A stretch of DNA of 64,000 bases from Rhizobiales bacterium UBA1912 (GCA_002337455.1 DDGC01000006.1:62001-126000); one strand, 5' to 3'; positions 35,694 through 44,481 are shown, counted from the stretch's first letter. Made by a program: numbers and translations. Notes: generated from the sequence alone by a model not told the origin.

Positions 35694-35806
35694 GAGGCAA
35701 TCCTGATAGCTGGCGAGTGTGAGGAAATGGCCAAGCGCATGCTTGCTAAACCGTTTTGACGTGGCTTTCAAGGCGTGCGCTTGCCAAGAAAGCGCGGCAA
35801 AAGCGA

Positions 35807-36103
35807 TCAGGATTCCGGTTTTTCGAAGGTGGGCGAAATATCCTCGTAAAGCGAGGCTGCGACCGTAGCCGAACCGCGCCGATCGGCAATTGCGGCGATG
35901 CGCAGGACACGCAAGCGGGTGTGGATCTGGATGGTCAATCCGTCTCCGGCGCCGACCCGGCGGTCGGAATCCAGAACGCGCTGGCCGTTGACCCGCACGG
36001 CCCCGGACTCGATGAGTTTCTGGGCCAGTGTGCGGGTCTTAGTGATGCGGGCATGCCAAAGCCATTTGTCGAGGCGCTGGCGGTCCGGCGTCTCGCCTGG
36101 CAT
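35807..36103 (-). CDS. S4 domain RNA-binding protein (Hsp15-like)
   Basis: A 98-residue protein whose first ~65 residues are an S4 domain: RLDKWLWHARITKTRTLAQ and SGAVRVNGQRV, split here as shown. Hsp15 of E. coli binds stalled 50S subunits that still carry a nascent chain and assists recycling; the role here is inferred from similarity. The start is 5 bp after the helicase stop, so the two are almost certainly cotranscribed. Confidence 0.9.
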   Translation of the reverse strand: MPGETPDRQRLDKWLWHARITKTRTLAQKLIESGAVRVNGQRVLDSDRRVGAGDGLTIQIHTRLRVLRIAAIADRRGSATVAASLYEDISPTFEKPES

Positions 36104-36108
36104 TTGCC

Positions 36109-39108
36109 CTATTTGCGGGTCTTGAGCGCGGCGAGCGCTGCAAAGGGCGAATCGGGGTCGATCGGCTTTTCGCGGCGTTCGGGACGGGGACGTTCGTTGC
36201 CACGGTTCTCGTGGCCGCGATTGTCCTGTCCGCCCTTGCCGTTCTGACCGGGTTTTCCGCCCTTGCCCTTGAAGCGCTGCTGGCCTTCGGGGCGCGGGGC
36301 GCGATTGTTTTCGCGTTTGCCGCGCTCGGGGCGGGTGCGTTCGGGACGGCGGCCGGCGGGGAACCAGACCTCGTCGAATTCGGGCTCGGCGGGGGCCGCA
36401 GCGTCGGCCGCGGCGGCTGCGGGAGCCGGTTCGGCATCCGCGACCGCCTCTGGGGCTGGCGCAGGCTCTGCCGCAACGGCTTCGGCCACGGCCTCGACCT
36501 GTGCGCCTTCGAGCGCCGCTTCGGCGACGGCTGTTTCGGCTACCGGCTCGGCGGGGACGGCTTCAGCTTCTGCAGTCTCGGTCTGTACAGACTCGGTGGC
36601 GGCGGGATCTGTCGCTGCCGGTGCTGCTTCTTCCGGGGCTGCTTCTGCCGGCGCGGTTTCTACTGGAGCTTTGGGCGTGCGGCGGAGGCGATAGCCCAGC
36701 GATTTGAGGATCGAGGCGAAGTCTTCGCCGGCGCAACCCAGGAGCGAGGTCATTTCCACGGTGACGCGGAAACCATTGGCCTCGGCTGCCCCTTCGGGCG
36801 GCGGGGTGTCGACCGGGCGGTTGGCGTCATAGGCGACCAGCGGGCGAATGATGTCGGCCAGGCGCTCGAGAATATCGACACGCACGATGCGCTCACCGGC
36901 GACTTTAAAGCCCGCGACCTCGTAAAGGCGGCGGTCGAAATTGGTGTCGATGGGGAACGAGGTGCGACCCGAAAGGATAATGTGGGGCAACTCGGAAACG
37001 CCGGGCTGGCGCACGCCGCCATGCTTGAGGGCCCACAGGATCAGCGCCAGCTCGCGCGGGGCGGGCTTGAGGGTCAGAGGTAGGTAGATGTGGTGGGCAC
37101 CGAATTTCACCCCGAGCTTGCGCAGCTTGGCGCGGGTGTCCTGATCGAGCCCTTTGACCTCGTCGGCGATCTCAGGCCGCGCGATGATGCCCAGATTTTC
37201 GGCCAGCCGGAAGGCGATGCCACGGGCGGCGCCTTCGAGTTCGGCCGGTTCGAGCAGGGCAACGATCTGTTCGAGCTGGGTGTTGACGTGATGACGCAGC
37301 CAGAGCGAGAGGCGGTCCTCGACCTTTTCGAGATCGGGTCCGGACAGGCTCTCATCGGCCAGGATGATGATGCGCGGGGCAAAAAGGGTTGCGCCCTCGG
37401 CCAGTTCGGCGACCACTTCGCCGCGCCAGCGGATCACGCCGTCGGTGGCGAGGACGAACTCCTCATTGGGCGCGCCAGCCAGCCGGTCGGCGCGCTTGGC
37501 GATTTCCGGGGCGACGACAGTGGATGCCGCAGTGCGCAGGTTTTTCGAATCGGCTTCGCCGTCGATGCGCGAGAGCGTGAAGCGGAACCCTTCGATCGTG
37601 CCGATGATGTGGCCCTCGATCGCAAGTTCGCCGTTTTCGGTGATTTCTGGTGATACCATTTGCTTGTCTCTAAGATGACGCATCAGCACACTGGTCCGCC
37701 GGTCGACGAAACGCTGAATCAGCCTTTCGTGCAGGGCGTCGGACAAAGCGTCCTCGATCGCTCGGGTCGTTTTCTGCCAGTGAGTGGGGTCTTCCAGCCA
37801 GTTCCTGCGGTTAGAAATGAAGGTCCAGGTCCGAATCTGGCGGATTCGGTTGGACAGCGTATCGATGTCGCCAACCGTATTGTCGCAGAACCTGACCTGC
37901 TCGGCAATCCAATCAGCGTCTATCCGGCCAGCTAATGCGAGGCCAGAGAAAACACGGGTAACGATTTCGCCGTGAGCGGCGGGAGAAATGTCGCGAAAAT
38001 CGGGAATCTGGCAGCAGGCCCAGGCCAGTTCGGTCCGCTCGCGCGAATTGGCCAGTTGGCCTTCCTCGCGGCGCAGGAGAAATTCGAGCGCCCGCTGGTC
38101 GGTGGCAACGGGCACGCGGGTGAGCGCGGGATGAACGGGGGTGATTTCCAGGCTGTTGTGCAGGGCGTGCAGCGAGGAAAAGTCGAGATCGCGGTTGCGC
38201 CACTGGAGCTGTTTGACCGGTGCGAAATCATGGGCTTCGAGGGCGGCTATGGTGTCGTCGTCGAACGGGTCGCTGCCGCCGGTGACGCCAAAGGTGCCGT
38301 CGCGCATATGGCGTCCGGCGCGGCCGGCAATCTGGCCGATTTCGGCGGGAGTGAGGGGGCGGAACTGGCGGCCGTCATATTTGGAATCGGAGGCAAAGGC
38401 CACGTGGGTGACGTCGAGATTGAGCCCCATGCCGATGGCGTCGGTGGCGACGAGAAATTCGACATCGCCATTCTGGAACAGATCGACCTGGGCGTTGCGG
38501 GTGCGCGGGGAGAGCGAGCCCATGACGACGGCGGCTCCACCGCGCTCGCGGCGCAGCAATTCAGCGATGGCGTAAACCTCGGAGGCCGAAAAGGCGACGA
38601 TGGCCGAGCGACGGGGCAGGCGCGAGATTTTTCGCGAACCGGCCCAAGTGAGCTGGGAAAAGCGCGGGCGGAAGGTGATGTCGGCGTGGGGCAGGAGGCG
38701 GCGGATGACCGGCTCCATGGTCTGGGCGCCCAAGAGCAGGGTTTCGGCGCGGCCGCGGGCGTGGAGCAGGCGGTCGGTAAAGACGTGACCCCTGTCGAAA
38801 TCGGTGGCTGTCTGGATTTCGTCGATGGCGAGAAAATCGGCCATCATGTCGGTGGGCATCGCTTCGACCGTGGCCACCCAGTAGCGGGCCGCCTTGGGCA
38901 CTATGCGCTCTTCGCCGGTGACCAAAGCGACAGCCGATTCGCCCACCCGCTCGACGACGCGGTTATAGACCTCGCGGGCCAGAAGGCGCAGCGGCAGGCC
39001 GATAACGCCCGAGCGATAGGCCAGCATGCGCTCGATGGCATAGTGTGTTTTGCCCGTATTGGTGGGGCCGAGCACGGCCTTTACGGCCTGGGATGGAATT
39101 GAGGTCAT
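36109..39108 (-). CDS. SUV3-like superfamily 2 RNA helicase with long disordered tail
   Basis: A 999-residue DEXH helicase of the mitochondrial SUV3 type. Walker A GPTNTGKT (14-21), DEIQ (96-99) as motif II, and QIAGRAGRH (near residue 280) as motif VI are clear. The middle holds the SUV3 C-terminal regions. Residues ~790-910 are alanine-, glutamate- and proline-rich, and ~925-990 are arginine/glycine/asparagine-rich, a likely disordered RNA-binding tail. MTSIPSQ at 39108 was preferred over 39150. Known family role: RNA unwinding, in degradosome-like complexes. Upstream at 39208 lies an SOS box. Confidence 0.93.
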   Translation of the reverse strand: MTSIPSQAVKAVLGPTNTGKTHYAIERMLAYRSGVIGLPLRLLAREVYNRVVERVGESAVALVTGEERIVPKAARYWVATVEAMPTDMMADFLAIDEIQTATDFDRGHVFTDRLLHARGRAETLLLGAQTMEPVIRRLLPHADITFRPRFSQLTWAGSRKISRLPRRSAIVAFSASEVYAIAELLRRERGGAAVVMGSLSPRTRNAQVDLFQNGDVEFLVATDAIGMGLNLDVTHVAFASDSKYDGRQFRPLTPAEIGQIAGRAGRHMRDGTFGVTGGSDPFDDDTIAALEAHDFAPVKQLQWRNRDLDFSSLHALHNSLEITPVHPALTRVPVATDQRALEFLLRREEGQLANSRERTELAWACCQIPDFRDISPAAHGEIVTRVFSGLALAGRIDADWIAEQVRFCDNTVGDIDTLSNRIRQIRTWTFISNRRNWLEDPTHWQKTTRAIEDALSDALHERLIQRFVDRRTSVLMRHLRDKQMVSPEITENGELAIEGHIIGTIEGFRFTLSRIDGEADSKNLRTAASTVVAPEIAKRADRLAGAPNEEFVLATDGVIRWRGEVVAELAEGATLFAPRIIILADESLSGPDLEKVEDRLSLWLRHHVNTQLEQIVALLEPAELEGAARGIAFRLAENLGIIARPEIADEVKGLDQDTRAKLRKLGVKFGAHHIYLPLTLKPAPRELALILWALKHGGVRQPGVSELPHIILSGRTSFPIDTNFDRRLYEVAGFKVAGERIVRVDILERLADIIRPLVAYDANRPVDTPPPEGAAEANGFRVTVEMTSLLGCAGEDFASILKSLGYRLRRTPKAPVETAPAEAAPEEAAPAATDPAATESVQTETAEAEAVPAEPVAETAVAEAALEGAQVEAVAEAVAAEPAPAPEAVADAEPAPAAAAADAAAPAEPEFDEVWFPAGRRPERTRPERGKRENNRAPRPEGQQRFKGKGGKPGQNGKGGQDNRGHENRGNERPRPERREKPIDPDSPFAALAALKTRK

Positions 39109-39207
39109 CGGCTCTGGGAAAGGGCAAGGGTAAACGGTTTTGATGGGCAAGGTGGTGTATCAAAGCGGGAAAGGCAATGGCCGGGGGGCGGGCAAATTTA
39201 ACAATTT

Positions 39208-39222
39208 GAACGAAAACGGAAC
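39208..39222. promoter_or_regulatory. alphaproteobacterial SOS (LexA) box
   Basis: GAACGAAAACGGAAC, i.e. GTTC-N7-GTTC on the minus strand, a perfect match to the LexA direct repeat. It is 100 bp upstream of the helicase start. A weak -35/-10 pair (TTGTTC, 18 bp, TAAATT on the minus strand) overlaps it. Confidence 0.5.
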
Positions 39223-39550
39223 AAACGCGAACCGAATCGGGGTTCGGGCCTGAATCGTGATTTGTTCTCTACAGGATATGGTGGTGCGGCTGGCGGCGGG
39301 CCACTAAAGTGCGGCAAGCGGCCATCGGAAGGCCGAAAAACGCACCAAAACCGTTCATCTTGGTTGCCATCGGGTTAATGGGCGCAGAATCGGTGCAAGT
39401 GCTTATGAAGCGTTAAGGCAATTTTTTTATGCCGAGGGGCGCCGTAAAGGCGTAATGGCCCGGATGCCGGGGCGAAAATTCTTTCATTTTGACGAAAAAG
39501 ATTTTGACCGTCCCGGAATGGGACGCGGGAGCTATTGTGATGGAGCGGGT
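39223..39550. other. intergenic stretch, no gene seen
   Basis: The space between the helicase and the ATPase gene. I see no convincing reading frame on either strand. It contains several short inverted sequences and a T-run at 39422-39428 (AATTTTTTT) without a clear stem before it. It may hold the promoter of the ATPase gene. Confidence 0.35.
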
Positions 39551-40090
39551 ATGAGCGAGCGATTTGTGGTGATTTCGGGCTGTTCGGGCGGGGGCAAGTC
39601 AACGCTGCTGGCCGCGCTGGCAGCGCGCGGCTTTGCGACGGTCGAGGAGCCAGGACGCCGGATCGTGGCGCAGGAGCTGGCGGGCGCGGGGCGGGCGTTG
39701 CCGTGGGTCGACATGGCGGCGTTCGCACGGCGGGCCATGACGCTGGCGCTGGAGGATCGGGCGCGGGCCGGGGCCAGTGAGGGTTGGGTGTTTTTTGATC
39801 GCGGGCTGGTCGATGCTGCCGTGGCACTTGGTGGGACGGAGGCGGCGGTTCGTGACGGGACAGAGGAGCATCGCTATCACCGGACGGTGTTTTTGACCCC
39901 GCCCTGGCGGGAGATCTATGTGACCGATCCCGAGCGCCAGCACGGATTTGACGATGCGGTTGCCGAGTATGAGCGGCTGGAACGGGCGTATCCGGCGCTT
40001 GGGTATGAGGTCGTTGTGCTGCCCAAAACCGGCGTTTCCGCGCGGGTGGATTTTGTGCTGGAGCGGTTGGGGATCACAGCCAACGGCTGA
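39551..40090 (+). CDS. predicted AAA family ATPase/kinase
   Basis: A 179-residue P-loop protein. Walker A GCSGGGKST is at residues 10-18; WVFFDRGLVDAAVAL gives the aspartate-containing Walker B-like strand, and RYHRTVFLTPPWREIYVTDPERQ is typical of the predicted-ATPase family of nucleotide-kinase fold. Its substrate is unknown. The start MSERF at 39551, with GGAG 12-15 bases upstream, was preferred over the longer frame from 39455, whose N-terminus looks non-coding. Followed after 73 bp by the ArsR gene and its operator. Confidence 0.85.
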   Translation: MSERFVVISGCSGGGKSTLLAALAARGFATVEEPGRRIVAQELAGAGRALPWVDMAAFARRAMTLALEDRARAGASEGWVFFDRGLVDAAVALGGTEAAVRDGTEEHRYHRTVFLTPPWREIYVTDPERQHGFDDAVAEYERLERAYPALGYEVVVLPKTGVSARVDFVLERLGITANG

Positions 40091-40110
40091 TTGCAAATAA
40101 ATATTTGCAA
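40091..40110. promoter_or_regulatory. operator: TTGCAAATA inverted repeat
   Basis: TTGCAAATAAATATTTGCAA is a perfect inverted repeat (9-bp arms, AA centre), with a third half-site TTTGCAA at 40119-40125. It lies 54 bp before the ArsR-type regulator start. Probably the operator of that regulator. Its look also resembles Fur/Mur boxes, which cannot be excluded. Confidence 0.65.
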
Positions 40111-40163
40111 AATAATCTTTGCAATTGTAGCCTTGGTGGCAATCCTGCCATTGAGGTTTTGCA

Positions 40164-40760
40164 ATGCGTGAAATTTCCAGAATCGTACCCGATGCCAAGG
40201 CGCTCAAGGCGCTGACCCATCCCGAGCGGCTGAAAATGCTGGGCATATTGCGCATGGAGGGGCCACAGACAGCGACGACCCTTGCCGAAAGGCTGGGGCT
40301 CAATTCGGGGGCGACGAGCTATCATCTGCGGCAACTGGCCGAGCACGGGTTCATCGAGGCCGACGAGGCGCGCGGCAATCGGCGCGACCGGTGGTGGAAG
40401 GCGCGGCACGAAGCCACGATGATCGAGCCCGCCGAGGCCGAGCCGGGCGAGGCGTACGATGCCAGCATGGCGATGATGCAATCGGTGGTCAGCCACCATG
40501 CGGCAGCGATGCAGCGGGCTCATGAGGGGTTTGCCGACCTGCCCAAGGACTGGCAGAAGGCGCAGACTTTTTCCGATTACACGATCGCCATGTCGCCCGA
40601 GGCGGCACAGGCGCTGATTGCCGATTTCCATGCGCTTTTGATGCAGCACAAGGCAGAGGCGCCGGCGCCGGGCGAGACGCTGCCCGAAGGATGGCGGCCC
40701 TTTACCGTGCACCTGCACGGCTTTCCCTATCAGCCATTTGGCAAGGGAGAGGACAAATGA
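40164..40760 (+). CDS. ArsR-type winged-helix transcriptional regulator
   Basis: A 198-residue regulator. Residues ~10-75 form the winged helix (ALKALTHPERLKMLGILRMEG, TTLAERLGLNSGATSYHLRQLAEHG), the HTH_20-like branch of ArsR; the remaining ~120 residues are a helical extension. No metal-binding cysteine motif (CVC) is visible, so metal sensing is unlikely. Its TGA overlaps the start of the MFS gene (ATGA), making a regulator-transporter operon with a palindromic operator upstream. Confidence 0.9.
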   Translation: MREISRIVPDAKALKALTHPERLKMLGILRMEGPQTATTLAERLGLNSGATSYHLRQLAEHGFIEADEARGNRRDRWWKARHEATMIEPAEAEPGEAYDASMAMMQSVVSHHAAAMQRAHEGFADLPKDWQKAQTFSDYTIAMSPEAAQALIADFHALLMQHKAEAPAPGETLPEGWRPFTVHLHGFPYQPFGKGEDK

Positions 40761-41998
40761 GCGGACGGGGTGACTTTTTCGCGCTGGCTGTCGCGCAGAC
40801 CTTTTCGATCTCGGGGACGCGGCTGTCGGTGATCGCCATTCCGTGGCTGGTTTTGACGGTGACCGGCGATCCGCTTTTGACCGGGCTGGTGGTGTTTGCC
40901 GAAATGGCGCCCTATGTGCTGGCCAAGGCGCTGGGCGGGCCGCTGATCGACAGGGTCGGGCCGCGGCGGGTTTCGATTCTGGGGGATTTTTTCGGGCTGT
41001 TTGCGGTGGGCGCGATACCGCTTCTGGCGGCGTTCGATCTGCTCAGCGTTTCTATGCTGTTTCCACTGGTCGCACTGGTGGGGCTGTTGCAGGGCCCGGC
41101 CGATGCGGCAAAACACGCGCTGGTGCCGGTGGTGGCGCGCCGGGCCGGATTGCCGCTGGAACGGGTGACCGGGGTTGTGGGCACCATCGAGCGGCTGGCC
41201 TCGACGGTGGGGGCTGGCGCGGCTGGGGCGCTGGTGGCTCTCGTGGGGCCAGCTATGGCACTGAGCTTTAATGCCGTGACGCTGGGCATCGCGGCGGTGA
41301 TTTTGCTGGTTGGGGTCCGGCCCGGAACGCGGGAAATTGCCGAGGCGGACGAGCCCAAGGCAAAAACCAGTTATGGTAGCGAGCTCAAGGAAGGTTTCGC
41401 CTTTTTGCGCGGCGACGCGGTGCTGGTGGGGATCGCGGTGATGGTGGCGGTCACCAATCTGCTCGATCAGGCCTACGCGGCTGTTCTGGTGCCAGTCTGG
41501 GCACAGGAAGGCGGGCGCGGTGCTGAAACGCTGGGGCTGATTTTTGCGGTGATGTCGGGATTTTCGGTGCTGGGGGCCATGGTGGCCACCGCGCTGGGCG
41601 AGAAGATGCCGAGGCTGCCGGTTTATGTCGGTGCCTTCATGATCATCTCGCTGCCGCGCTTTGCCGTGTTCGCATTCGATGCGCCGCTGGCGGGTATCCT
41701 TGCGACGCTTGCAGTGGGTGGGTTCGCTTCGGGGTTTTTAAACCCCATCCTTTCGGCGGTGATCCTGGAGCGGATACCGGAAAAGCTGGTGGGGCGGGTG
41801 TCATCGCTGGTCACGGCGTCGGCCTGGGCGCTGATGCCGTTCGGGGGAATTTTCGGGGGCGCGCTGATTGCCGGGCTGGGGCTTTCGGCGGCGTTCTGGG
41901 TGGCCGGGGTGTGCTATCTGGCGATGACGCTGATGCCGCTGGTGTTCAAGCGGTTTCGCGGGTTTTCCGAGCGGGGCGGGGTGCCTCGGCAGGTGTAG
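40757..41998 (+). CDS. MFS family transporter
   Basis: A 413-residue permease with twelve predicted helices. DRVGPRRVSILGD after the second helix is the MFS motif-A region, and EKMPRLPVY sits at the corresponding place after helix 8. It resembles the MFS_3/enterobactin-exporter-like group in size and layout. The ATG overlaps the ArsR stop by 4 bp. Probably an exporter of a small molecule that also acts as inducer. Confidence 0.9.
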   Translation: MSGRGDFFALAVAQTFSISGTRLSVIAIPWLVLTVTGDPLLTGLVVFAEMAPYVLAKALGGPLIDRVGPRRVSILGDFFGLFAVGAIPLLAAFDLLSVSMLFPLVALVGLLQGPADAAKHALVPVVARRAGLPLERVTGVVGTIERLASTVGAGAAGALVALVGPAMALSFNAVTLGIAAVILLVGVRPGTREIAEADEPKAKTSYGSELKEGFAFLRGDAVLVGIAVMVAVTNLLDQAYAAVLVPVWAQEGGRGAETLGLIFAVMSGFSVLGAMVATALGEKMPRLPVYVGAFMIISLPRFAVFAFDAPLAGILATLAVGGFASGFLNPILSAVILERIPEKLVGRVSSLVTASAWALMPFGGIFGGALIAGLGLSAAFWVAGVCYLAMTLMPLVFKRFRGFSERGGVPRQV

Positions 41999-42045
41999 AT
42001 CCTGGCGCTAGAGCCTATGATCTCTACGGTATCGCATTCCTCCTG

Positions 42046-42139
42046 CGCTTCCCCGGCGAAAGCCGGGGCCCATGAGAGCCGCCGCAAGCGCCGGAGCCTC
42101 GGCTGGCGCTGCTGGACCCCGGCTTTCGCCGGGGAAGCG
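42046..42139. repeat. REP/BIME-like inverted repeat, copy B
   Basis: Perfect 23-bp inverted arms at 42046-42068 and 42117-42139 (cores CCCCGGCGAAAGCCGGGG and CCCCGGCTTTCGCCGGGG) enclosing about 48 bp. Each arm is itself nearly palindromic, so single-arm hairpins are also possible. It lies between the convergent MFS and DUF3108 genes and may act as a terminator for both. Confidence 0.75.
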
Positions 42140-42186
42140 ACGGAGGGGACGACATGGTTTCGTTAAAACCCGAACGACCCGTAGCT

Positions 42187-42996
42187 CTAGTTGAGCCCGA
42201 CCAAAACCATTGAAATGTCCCCAAAGCTTGAGCCCATCAGGACGCGGTAGGGGATGAAAAAGCCTGAATCTCCGAGCGGCATGTACCAGACCAGCATGCG
42301 GTTGGAATCGCGCAAATAGGCGGTGATTTCGGAGGTTTCGAAATGGCCGGAAATTGGAACGTAGCGCATGGCGCACAGGACCACGGGGCCCTGATAGGCG
42401 GTGCGGGTCGAGGTGGCTGTGGTGGTTTCGACAAAGCTCAAGGGCATGTCGAAGCGCTCGATGCCTGTATAGATGCGCAGAGTGCGGTTGCACAGCGTGC
42501 CGTCGAGCGCCCCGCCGCGCAGGATGAAGGCGGCGAGCGGGTCGTTGACGCCGGAGCGGTGCGAGGAGGCGACCGGGACGCGGTCGACGTTTTCGGTCAG
42601 AGGCGGGGTGACGTCGCCGACCGAAGCATTGCCGCCGGCATAGGTGGTCTGGAGCGCAAAGCGCTCGTTGGCGGTGCGGGTTTCGAGGAAAAAGCGGTTC
42701 GACTGCAGGCCGGTGGCGGTGATCGCGCCGCCTGAATTGACGGCGCCCGAGCCTTGCGCAACGACCTGGGCCAGCCCGGTGACGTCGGCGACGACATCGA
42801 GCTGATAGCCCGATCCCTCAAGGCCGAGCCTGATATCGATTGTGGAAACGTTTATGCCGCCGATCGAAACGATATAGGAGGCAATCGAGCCTTGCTGCTG
42901 CGCGGTGGCGGGCGCTGCAAGGCCGAGAGCGAGGAGGGTGCCGAGGGCAAGAGAAGAAAGGGAAAGGCGTTTCACGCGTGTCTCGTTCATGTTCAT
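42187..42996 (-). CDS. DUF3108 exported protein
   Basis: A 269-residue secreted protein: signal peptide MNMNETRVKRLSLSSLALG.. cleaved near AATAQ (residue ~32), then a mature domain of DUF3108 type with SYIVSIGGINVSTIDI near its beginning. Two cysteines (LCNRTL, LCAMRY) may form a disulfide. Two starts are possible, 42996 and 42990. Conserved next to rpmB in Rhizobiales; the function is unknown but envelope-related. Confidence 0.85.
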   Translation of the reverse strand: MNMNETRVKRLSLSSLALGTLLALGLAAPATAQQQGSIASYIVSIGGINVSTIDIRLGLEGSGYQLDVVADVTGLAQVVAQGSGAVNSGGAITATGLQSNRFFLETRTANERFALQTTYAGGNASVGDVTPPLTENVDRVPVASSHRSGVNDPLAAFILRGGALDGTLCNRTLRIYTGIERFDMPLSFVETTTATSTRTAYQGPVVLCAMRYVPISGHFETSEITAYLRDSNRMLVWYMPLGDSGFFIPYRVLMGSSFGDISMVLVGLN

Positions 42997-43077
42997 GCGG
43001 CCACAACTCGGATTCGCGCCCCACGAATCAGATGAAAGGTTACGTTGCCCGTTGCGATTCGGCCTGTCCAGCACCCT

Positions 43078-43183
43078 GAAGCATTTCCGCTTTTCCTCGA
43101 ATCGCGAAAATCCTTCGGGTTGTTTTGTGTCGCGCTTCCGATCCGAATAAGTGGTGTCCACTTGTTCTGGAATCACTCCCAAG
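43078..43183. repeat. Rhizobiales-type palindromic intergenic repeat, copy 3 (full length)
   Basis: The most complete copy: GCATTTCCGCTTTTCCTCG followed by AATCGCGAAA, a central TTGTTTTGTGTCGCGC and the second half CCGATCCGAATAAGTGG/..CCACTTGTTCTGGAATC. It sits between the divergent DUF3108 and rpmB genes and may supply hairpins to either 5' leader. Confidence 0.7.
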
Positions 43184-43331
43184 TCACAATTGCTGGTCCA
43201 GATGTGCGCTAGTGCTTGACGGGCGCGGGCGCATTCTCTATATCCCCGGCCAAAGTTTCTTCCACTTTAGAACCCAATCGGTTGACCGGGGGCTCGCCCT
43301 GGTCCCGATACGATTGACAGGAATTAAGACA

Positions 43332-43616
43332 ATGGCACGGCGCTGTGAACTCACCGGCAAAGGCGTGATGACCGGCAACAATGTGAGCCACGCGCTCAAC
43401 CGGACCCGCCGCCGCTTTCTGCCCAATCTTTGCGATGTGACGCTGCTTTCGGAATCGCTGGAGCGTTCGGTCAAGCTGCGCGTTTCCGCTTCTGCGCTGC
43501 GCACCGTCGAGCACCGCGGTGGTCTCGATGCTTTCCTTTTGAAGGCCAAGGACGAAGAACTTTCGGTTCGCGCTCTCGGCATCAAGAAGGAAGTCCGCGC
43601 CGCTATCGCCAACTAA
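43332..43616 (+). CDS. rpmB: 50S ribosomal protein L28
   Basis: A 94-residue ribosomal protein beginning MARRCELTGKGVMTGNNVSHALNR, shown here in part as MARRCELTGKG, with the family motif RTRRRFLPNLCDV. Length is right for alphaproteobacteria. The single zinc-type cysteine pattern is not complete. A terminator hairpin follows at 43643, so it is monocistronic. Confidence 0.96.
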   Translation: MARRCELTGKGVMTGNNVSHALNRTRRRFLPNLCDVTLLSESLERSVKLRVSASALRTVEHRGGLDAFLLKAKDEELSVRALGIKKEVRAAIAN

Positions 43617-43642
43617 GGCGAAAACGACGCGCAAGAATTCTG

Positions 43643-43681
43643 ACGCCGCGTGAGGGTTACCTGACGCGGCGTTGTTGTTTT
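43643..43681 (+). terminator. Rho-independent terminator after rpmB
   Basis: ACGCCGCGT (43643-43651), 12-nt loop, ACGCGGCGT (43664-43672), followed by TGTTGTTTTC. A 9-bp perfect stem 27 bp past the rpmB stop. Confidence 0.75.
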
Positions 43682-43689
43682 CTGACGTT

Positions 43690-43738
43690 CGCGTTCTCGA
43701 ACCGGAAAAGTGGTCGCCACTTTTCCCGAGAACGCTCC
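43690..43738. repeat. Rhizobiales-type palindromic intergenic repeat, copy 4 (half unit)
   Basis: GTTCTCGAACCGGAAAAGTGG and CCACTTTTCCCGAGAAC form outer and inner inverted arms (GTTCTC/GAGAAC and GGAAAAGTGG/CCACTTTTCC). Lies between rpmB and the queuosine transporter gene. Confidence 0.75.
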
Positions 43739-43845
43739 GAAGATGCACCGGCCACTTGCCGGACCGCATCGATGAAACCGGGGCTTGCCCCAGACATCAA
43801 TCCGGCGGTCATCTTGCCGCTTTAAGGAAAAAGGACAGCGACGCT

Positions 43846-44481
43846 ATGGGCGTGCGTTTTTTCTGGGCCGTGCTGGCCATGGCGGTGGTTGTTACCGCAT
43901 CGAACTATCTCGTTCAGTTTCCCGTTCAAGCATCGCTCGGCGCGATCAATCTCGCCGATATTCTGACCTGGGGCGCTTTCACCTATCCGGTGGCCTTCAT
44001 GGTCAACGATCTGACCAACCGCCATTTCGGACCAGCGGCGGCCCGGGTGGTGGTGCTTGTGGGCTTTGCCATCGCTGTGATCTGGAGCATCTTTCTGGCG
44101 TCGCCGCGCATTGCGATTGCCTCGGGCTCGGCGTTCCTTGTCGCGCAGCTTCTCGACGTTTCGATCTTCAATGAGCTGCGGCGGGGCAAGTGGTGGCATG
44201 CGCCGCTGATCTCCTCGGTCTTGGGCGCGGTGATCGATACTATCCTGTTCTTTGGTCTCGCCTTTGCGGCGGCGTTCGCGTTTCTCGATACCGGGCTGGG
44301 GCTGGAAGATGGGTCGCTGCCCTTCCCGACACCGTTCCTTTCGGTGGGCCCGGACGTGCCGCTGTGGGTATCGCTGGCGGTGGGCGACTTCCTCGTCAAG
44401 ATCCTCGTGACGCTGGCGCTGCTGGTGCCCTACAAGGCGCTGCGGCGGGCTATTCCCGACAGAACCGTGCCGGTGGCATGA
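43846..44481 (+). CDS. yhhQ: queuosine precursor transporter (VUT/YhhQ family)
   Basis: A 211-residue inner-membrane protein with about six helices; the family takes up 7-cyano-7-deazaguanine or related queuosine precursors. LADILTWGAFTYPVAFMVNDL (N-terminal signature, split NLADILTWG/TYPVAFMVNDL) and LVAQLLDVSIFNELR match the family closely. ATG 43846 is preceded by AAGGAAAAAGGACAG. No queuosine synthesis genes are in the window. It ends just before a bidirectional terminator. Confidence 0.9.
   Translation: MGVRFFWAVLAMAVVVTASNYLVQFPVQASLGAINLADILTWGAFTYPVAFMVNDLTNRHFGPAAARVVVLVGFAIAVIWSIFLASPRIAIASGSAFLVAQLLDVSIFNELRRGKWWHAPLISSVLGAVIDTILFFGLAFAAAFAFLDTGLGLEDGSLPFPTPFLSVGPDVPLWVSLAVGDFLVKILVTLALLVPYKALRRAIPDRTVPVA

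Noticed and set aside
43700..43845. preQ1 riboswitch before the queuosine transporter
   Set aside because: The leader is occupied by the dispersed repeat; I could not find a preQ1 aptamer pattern.
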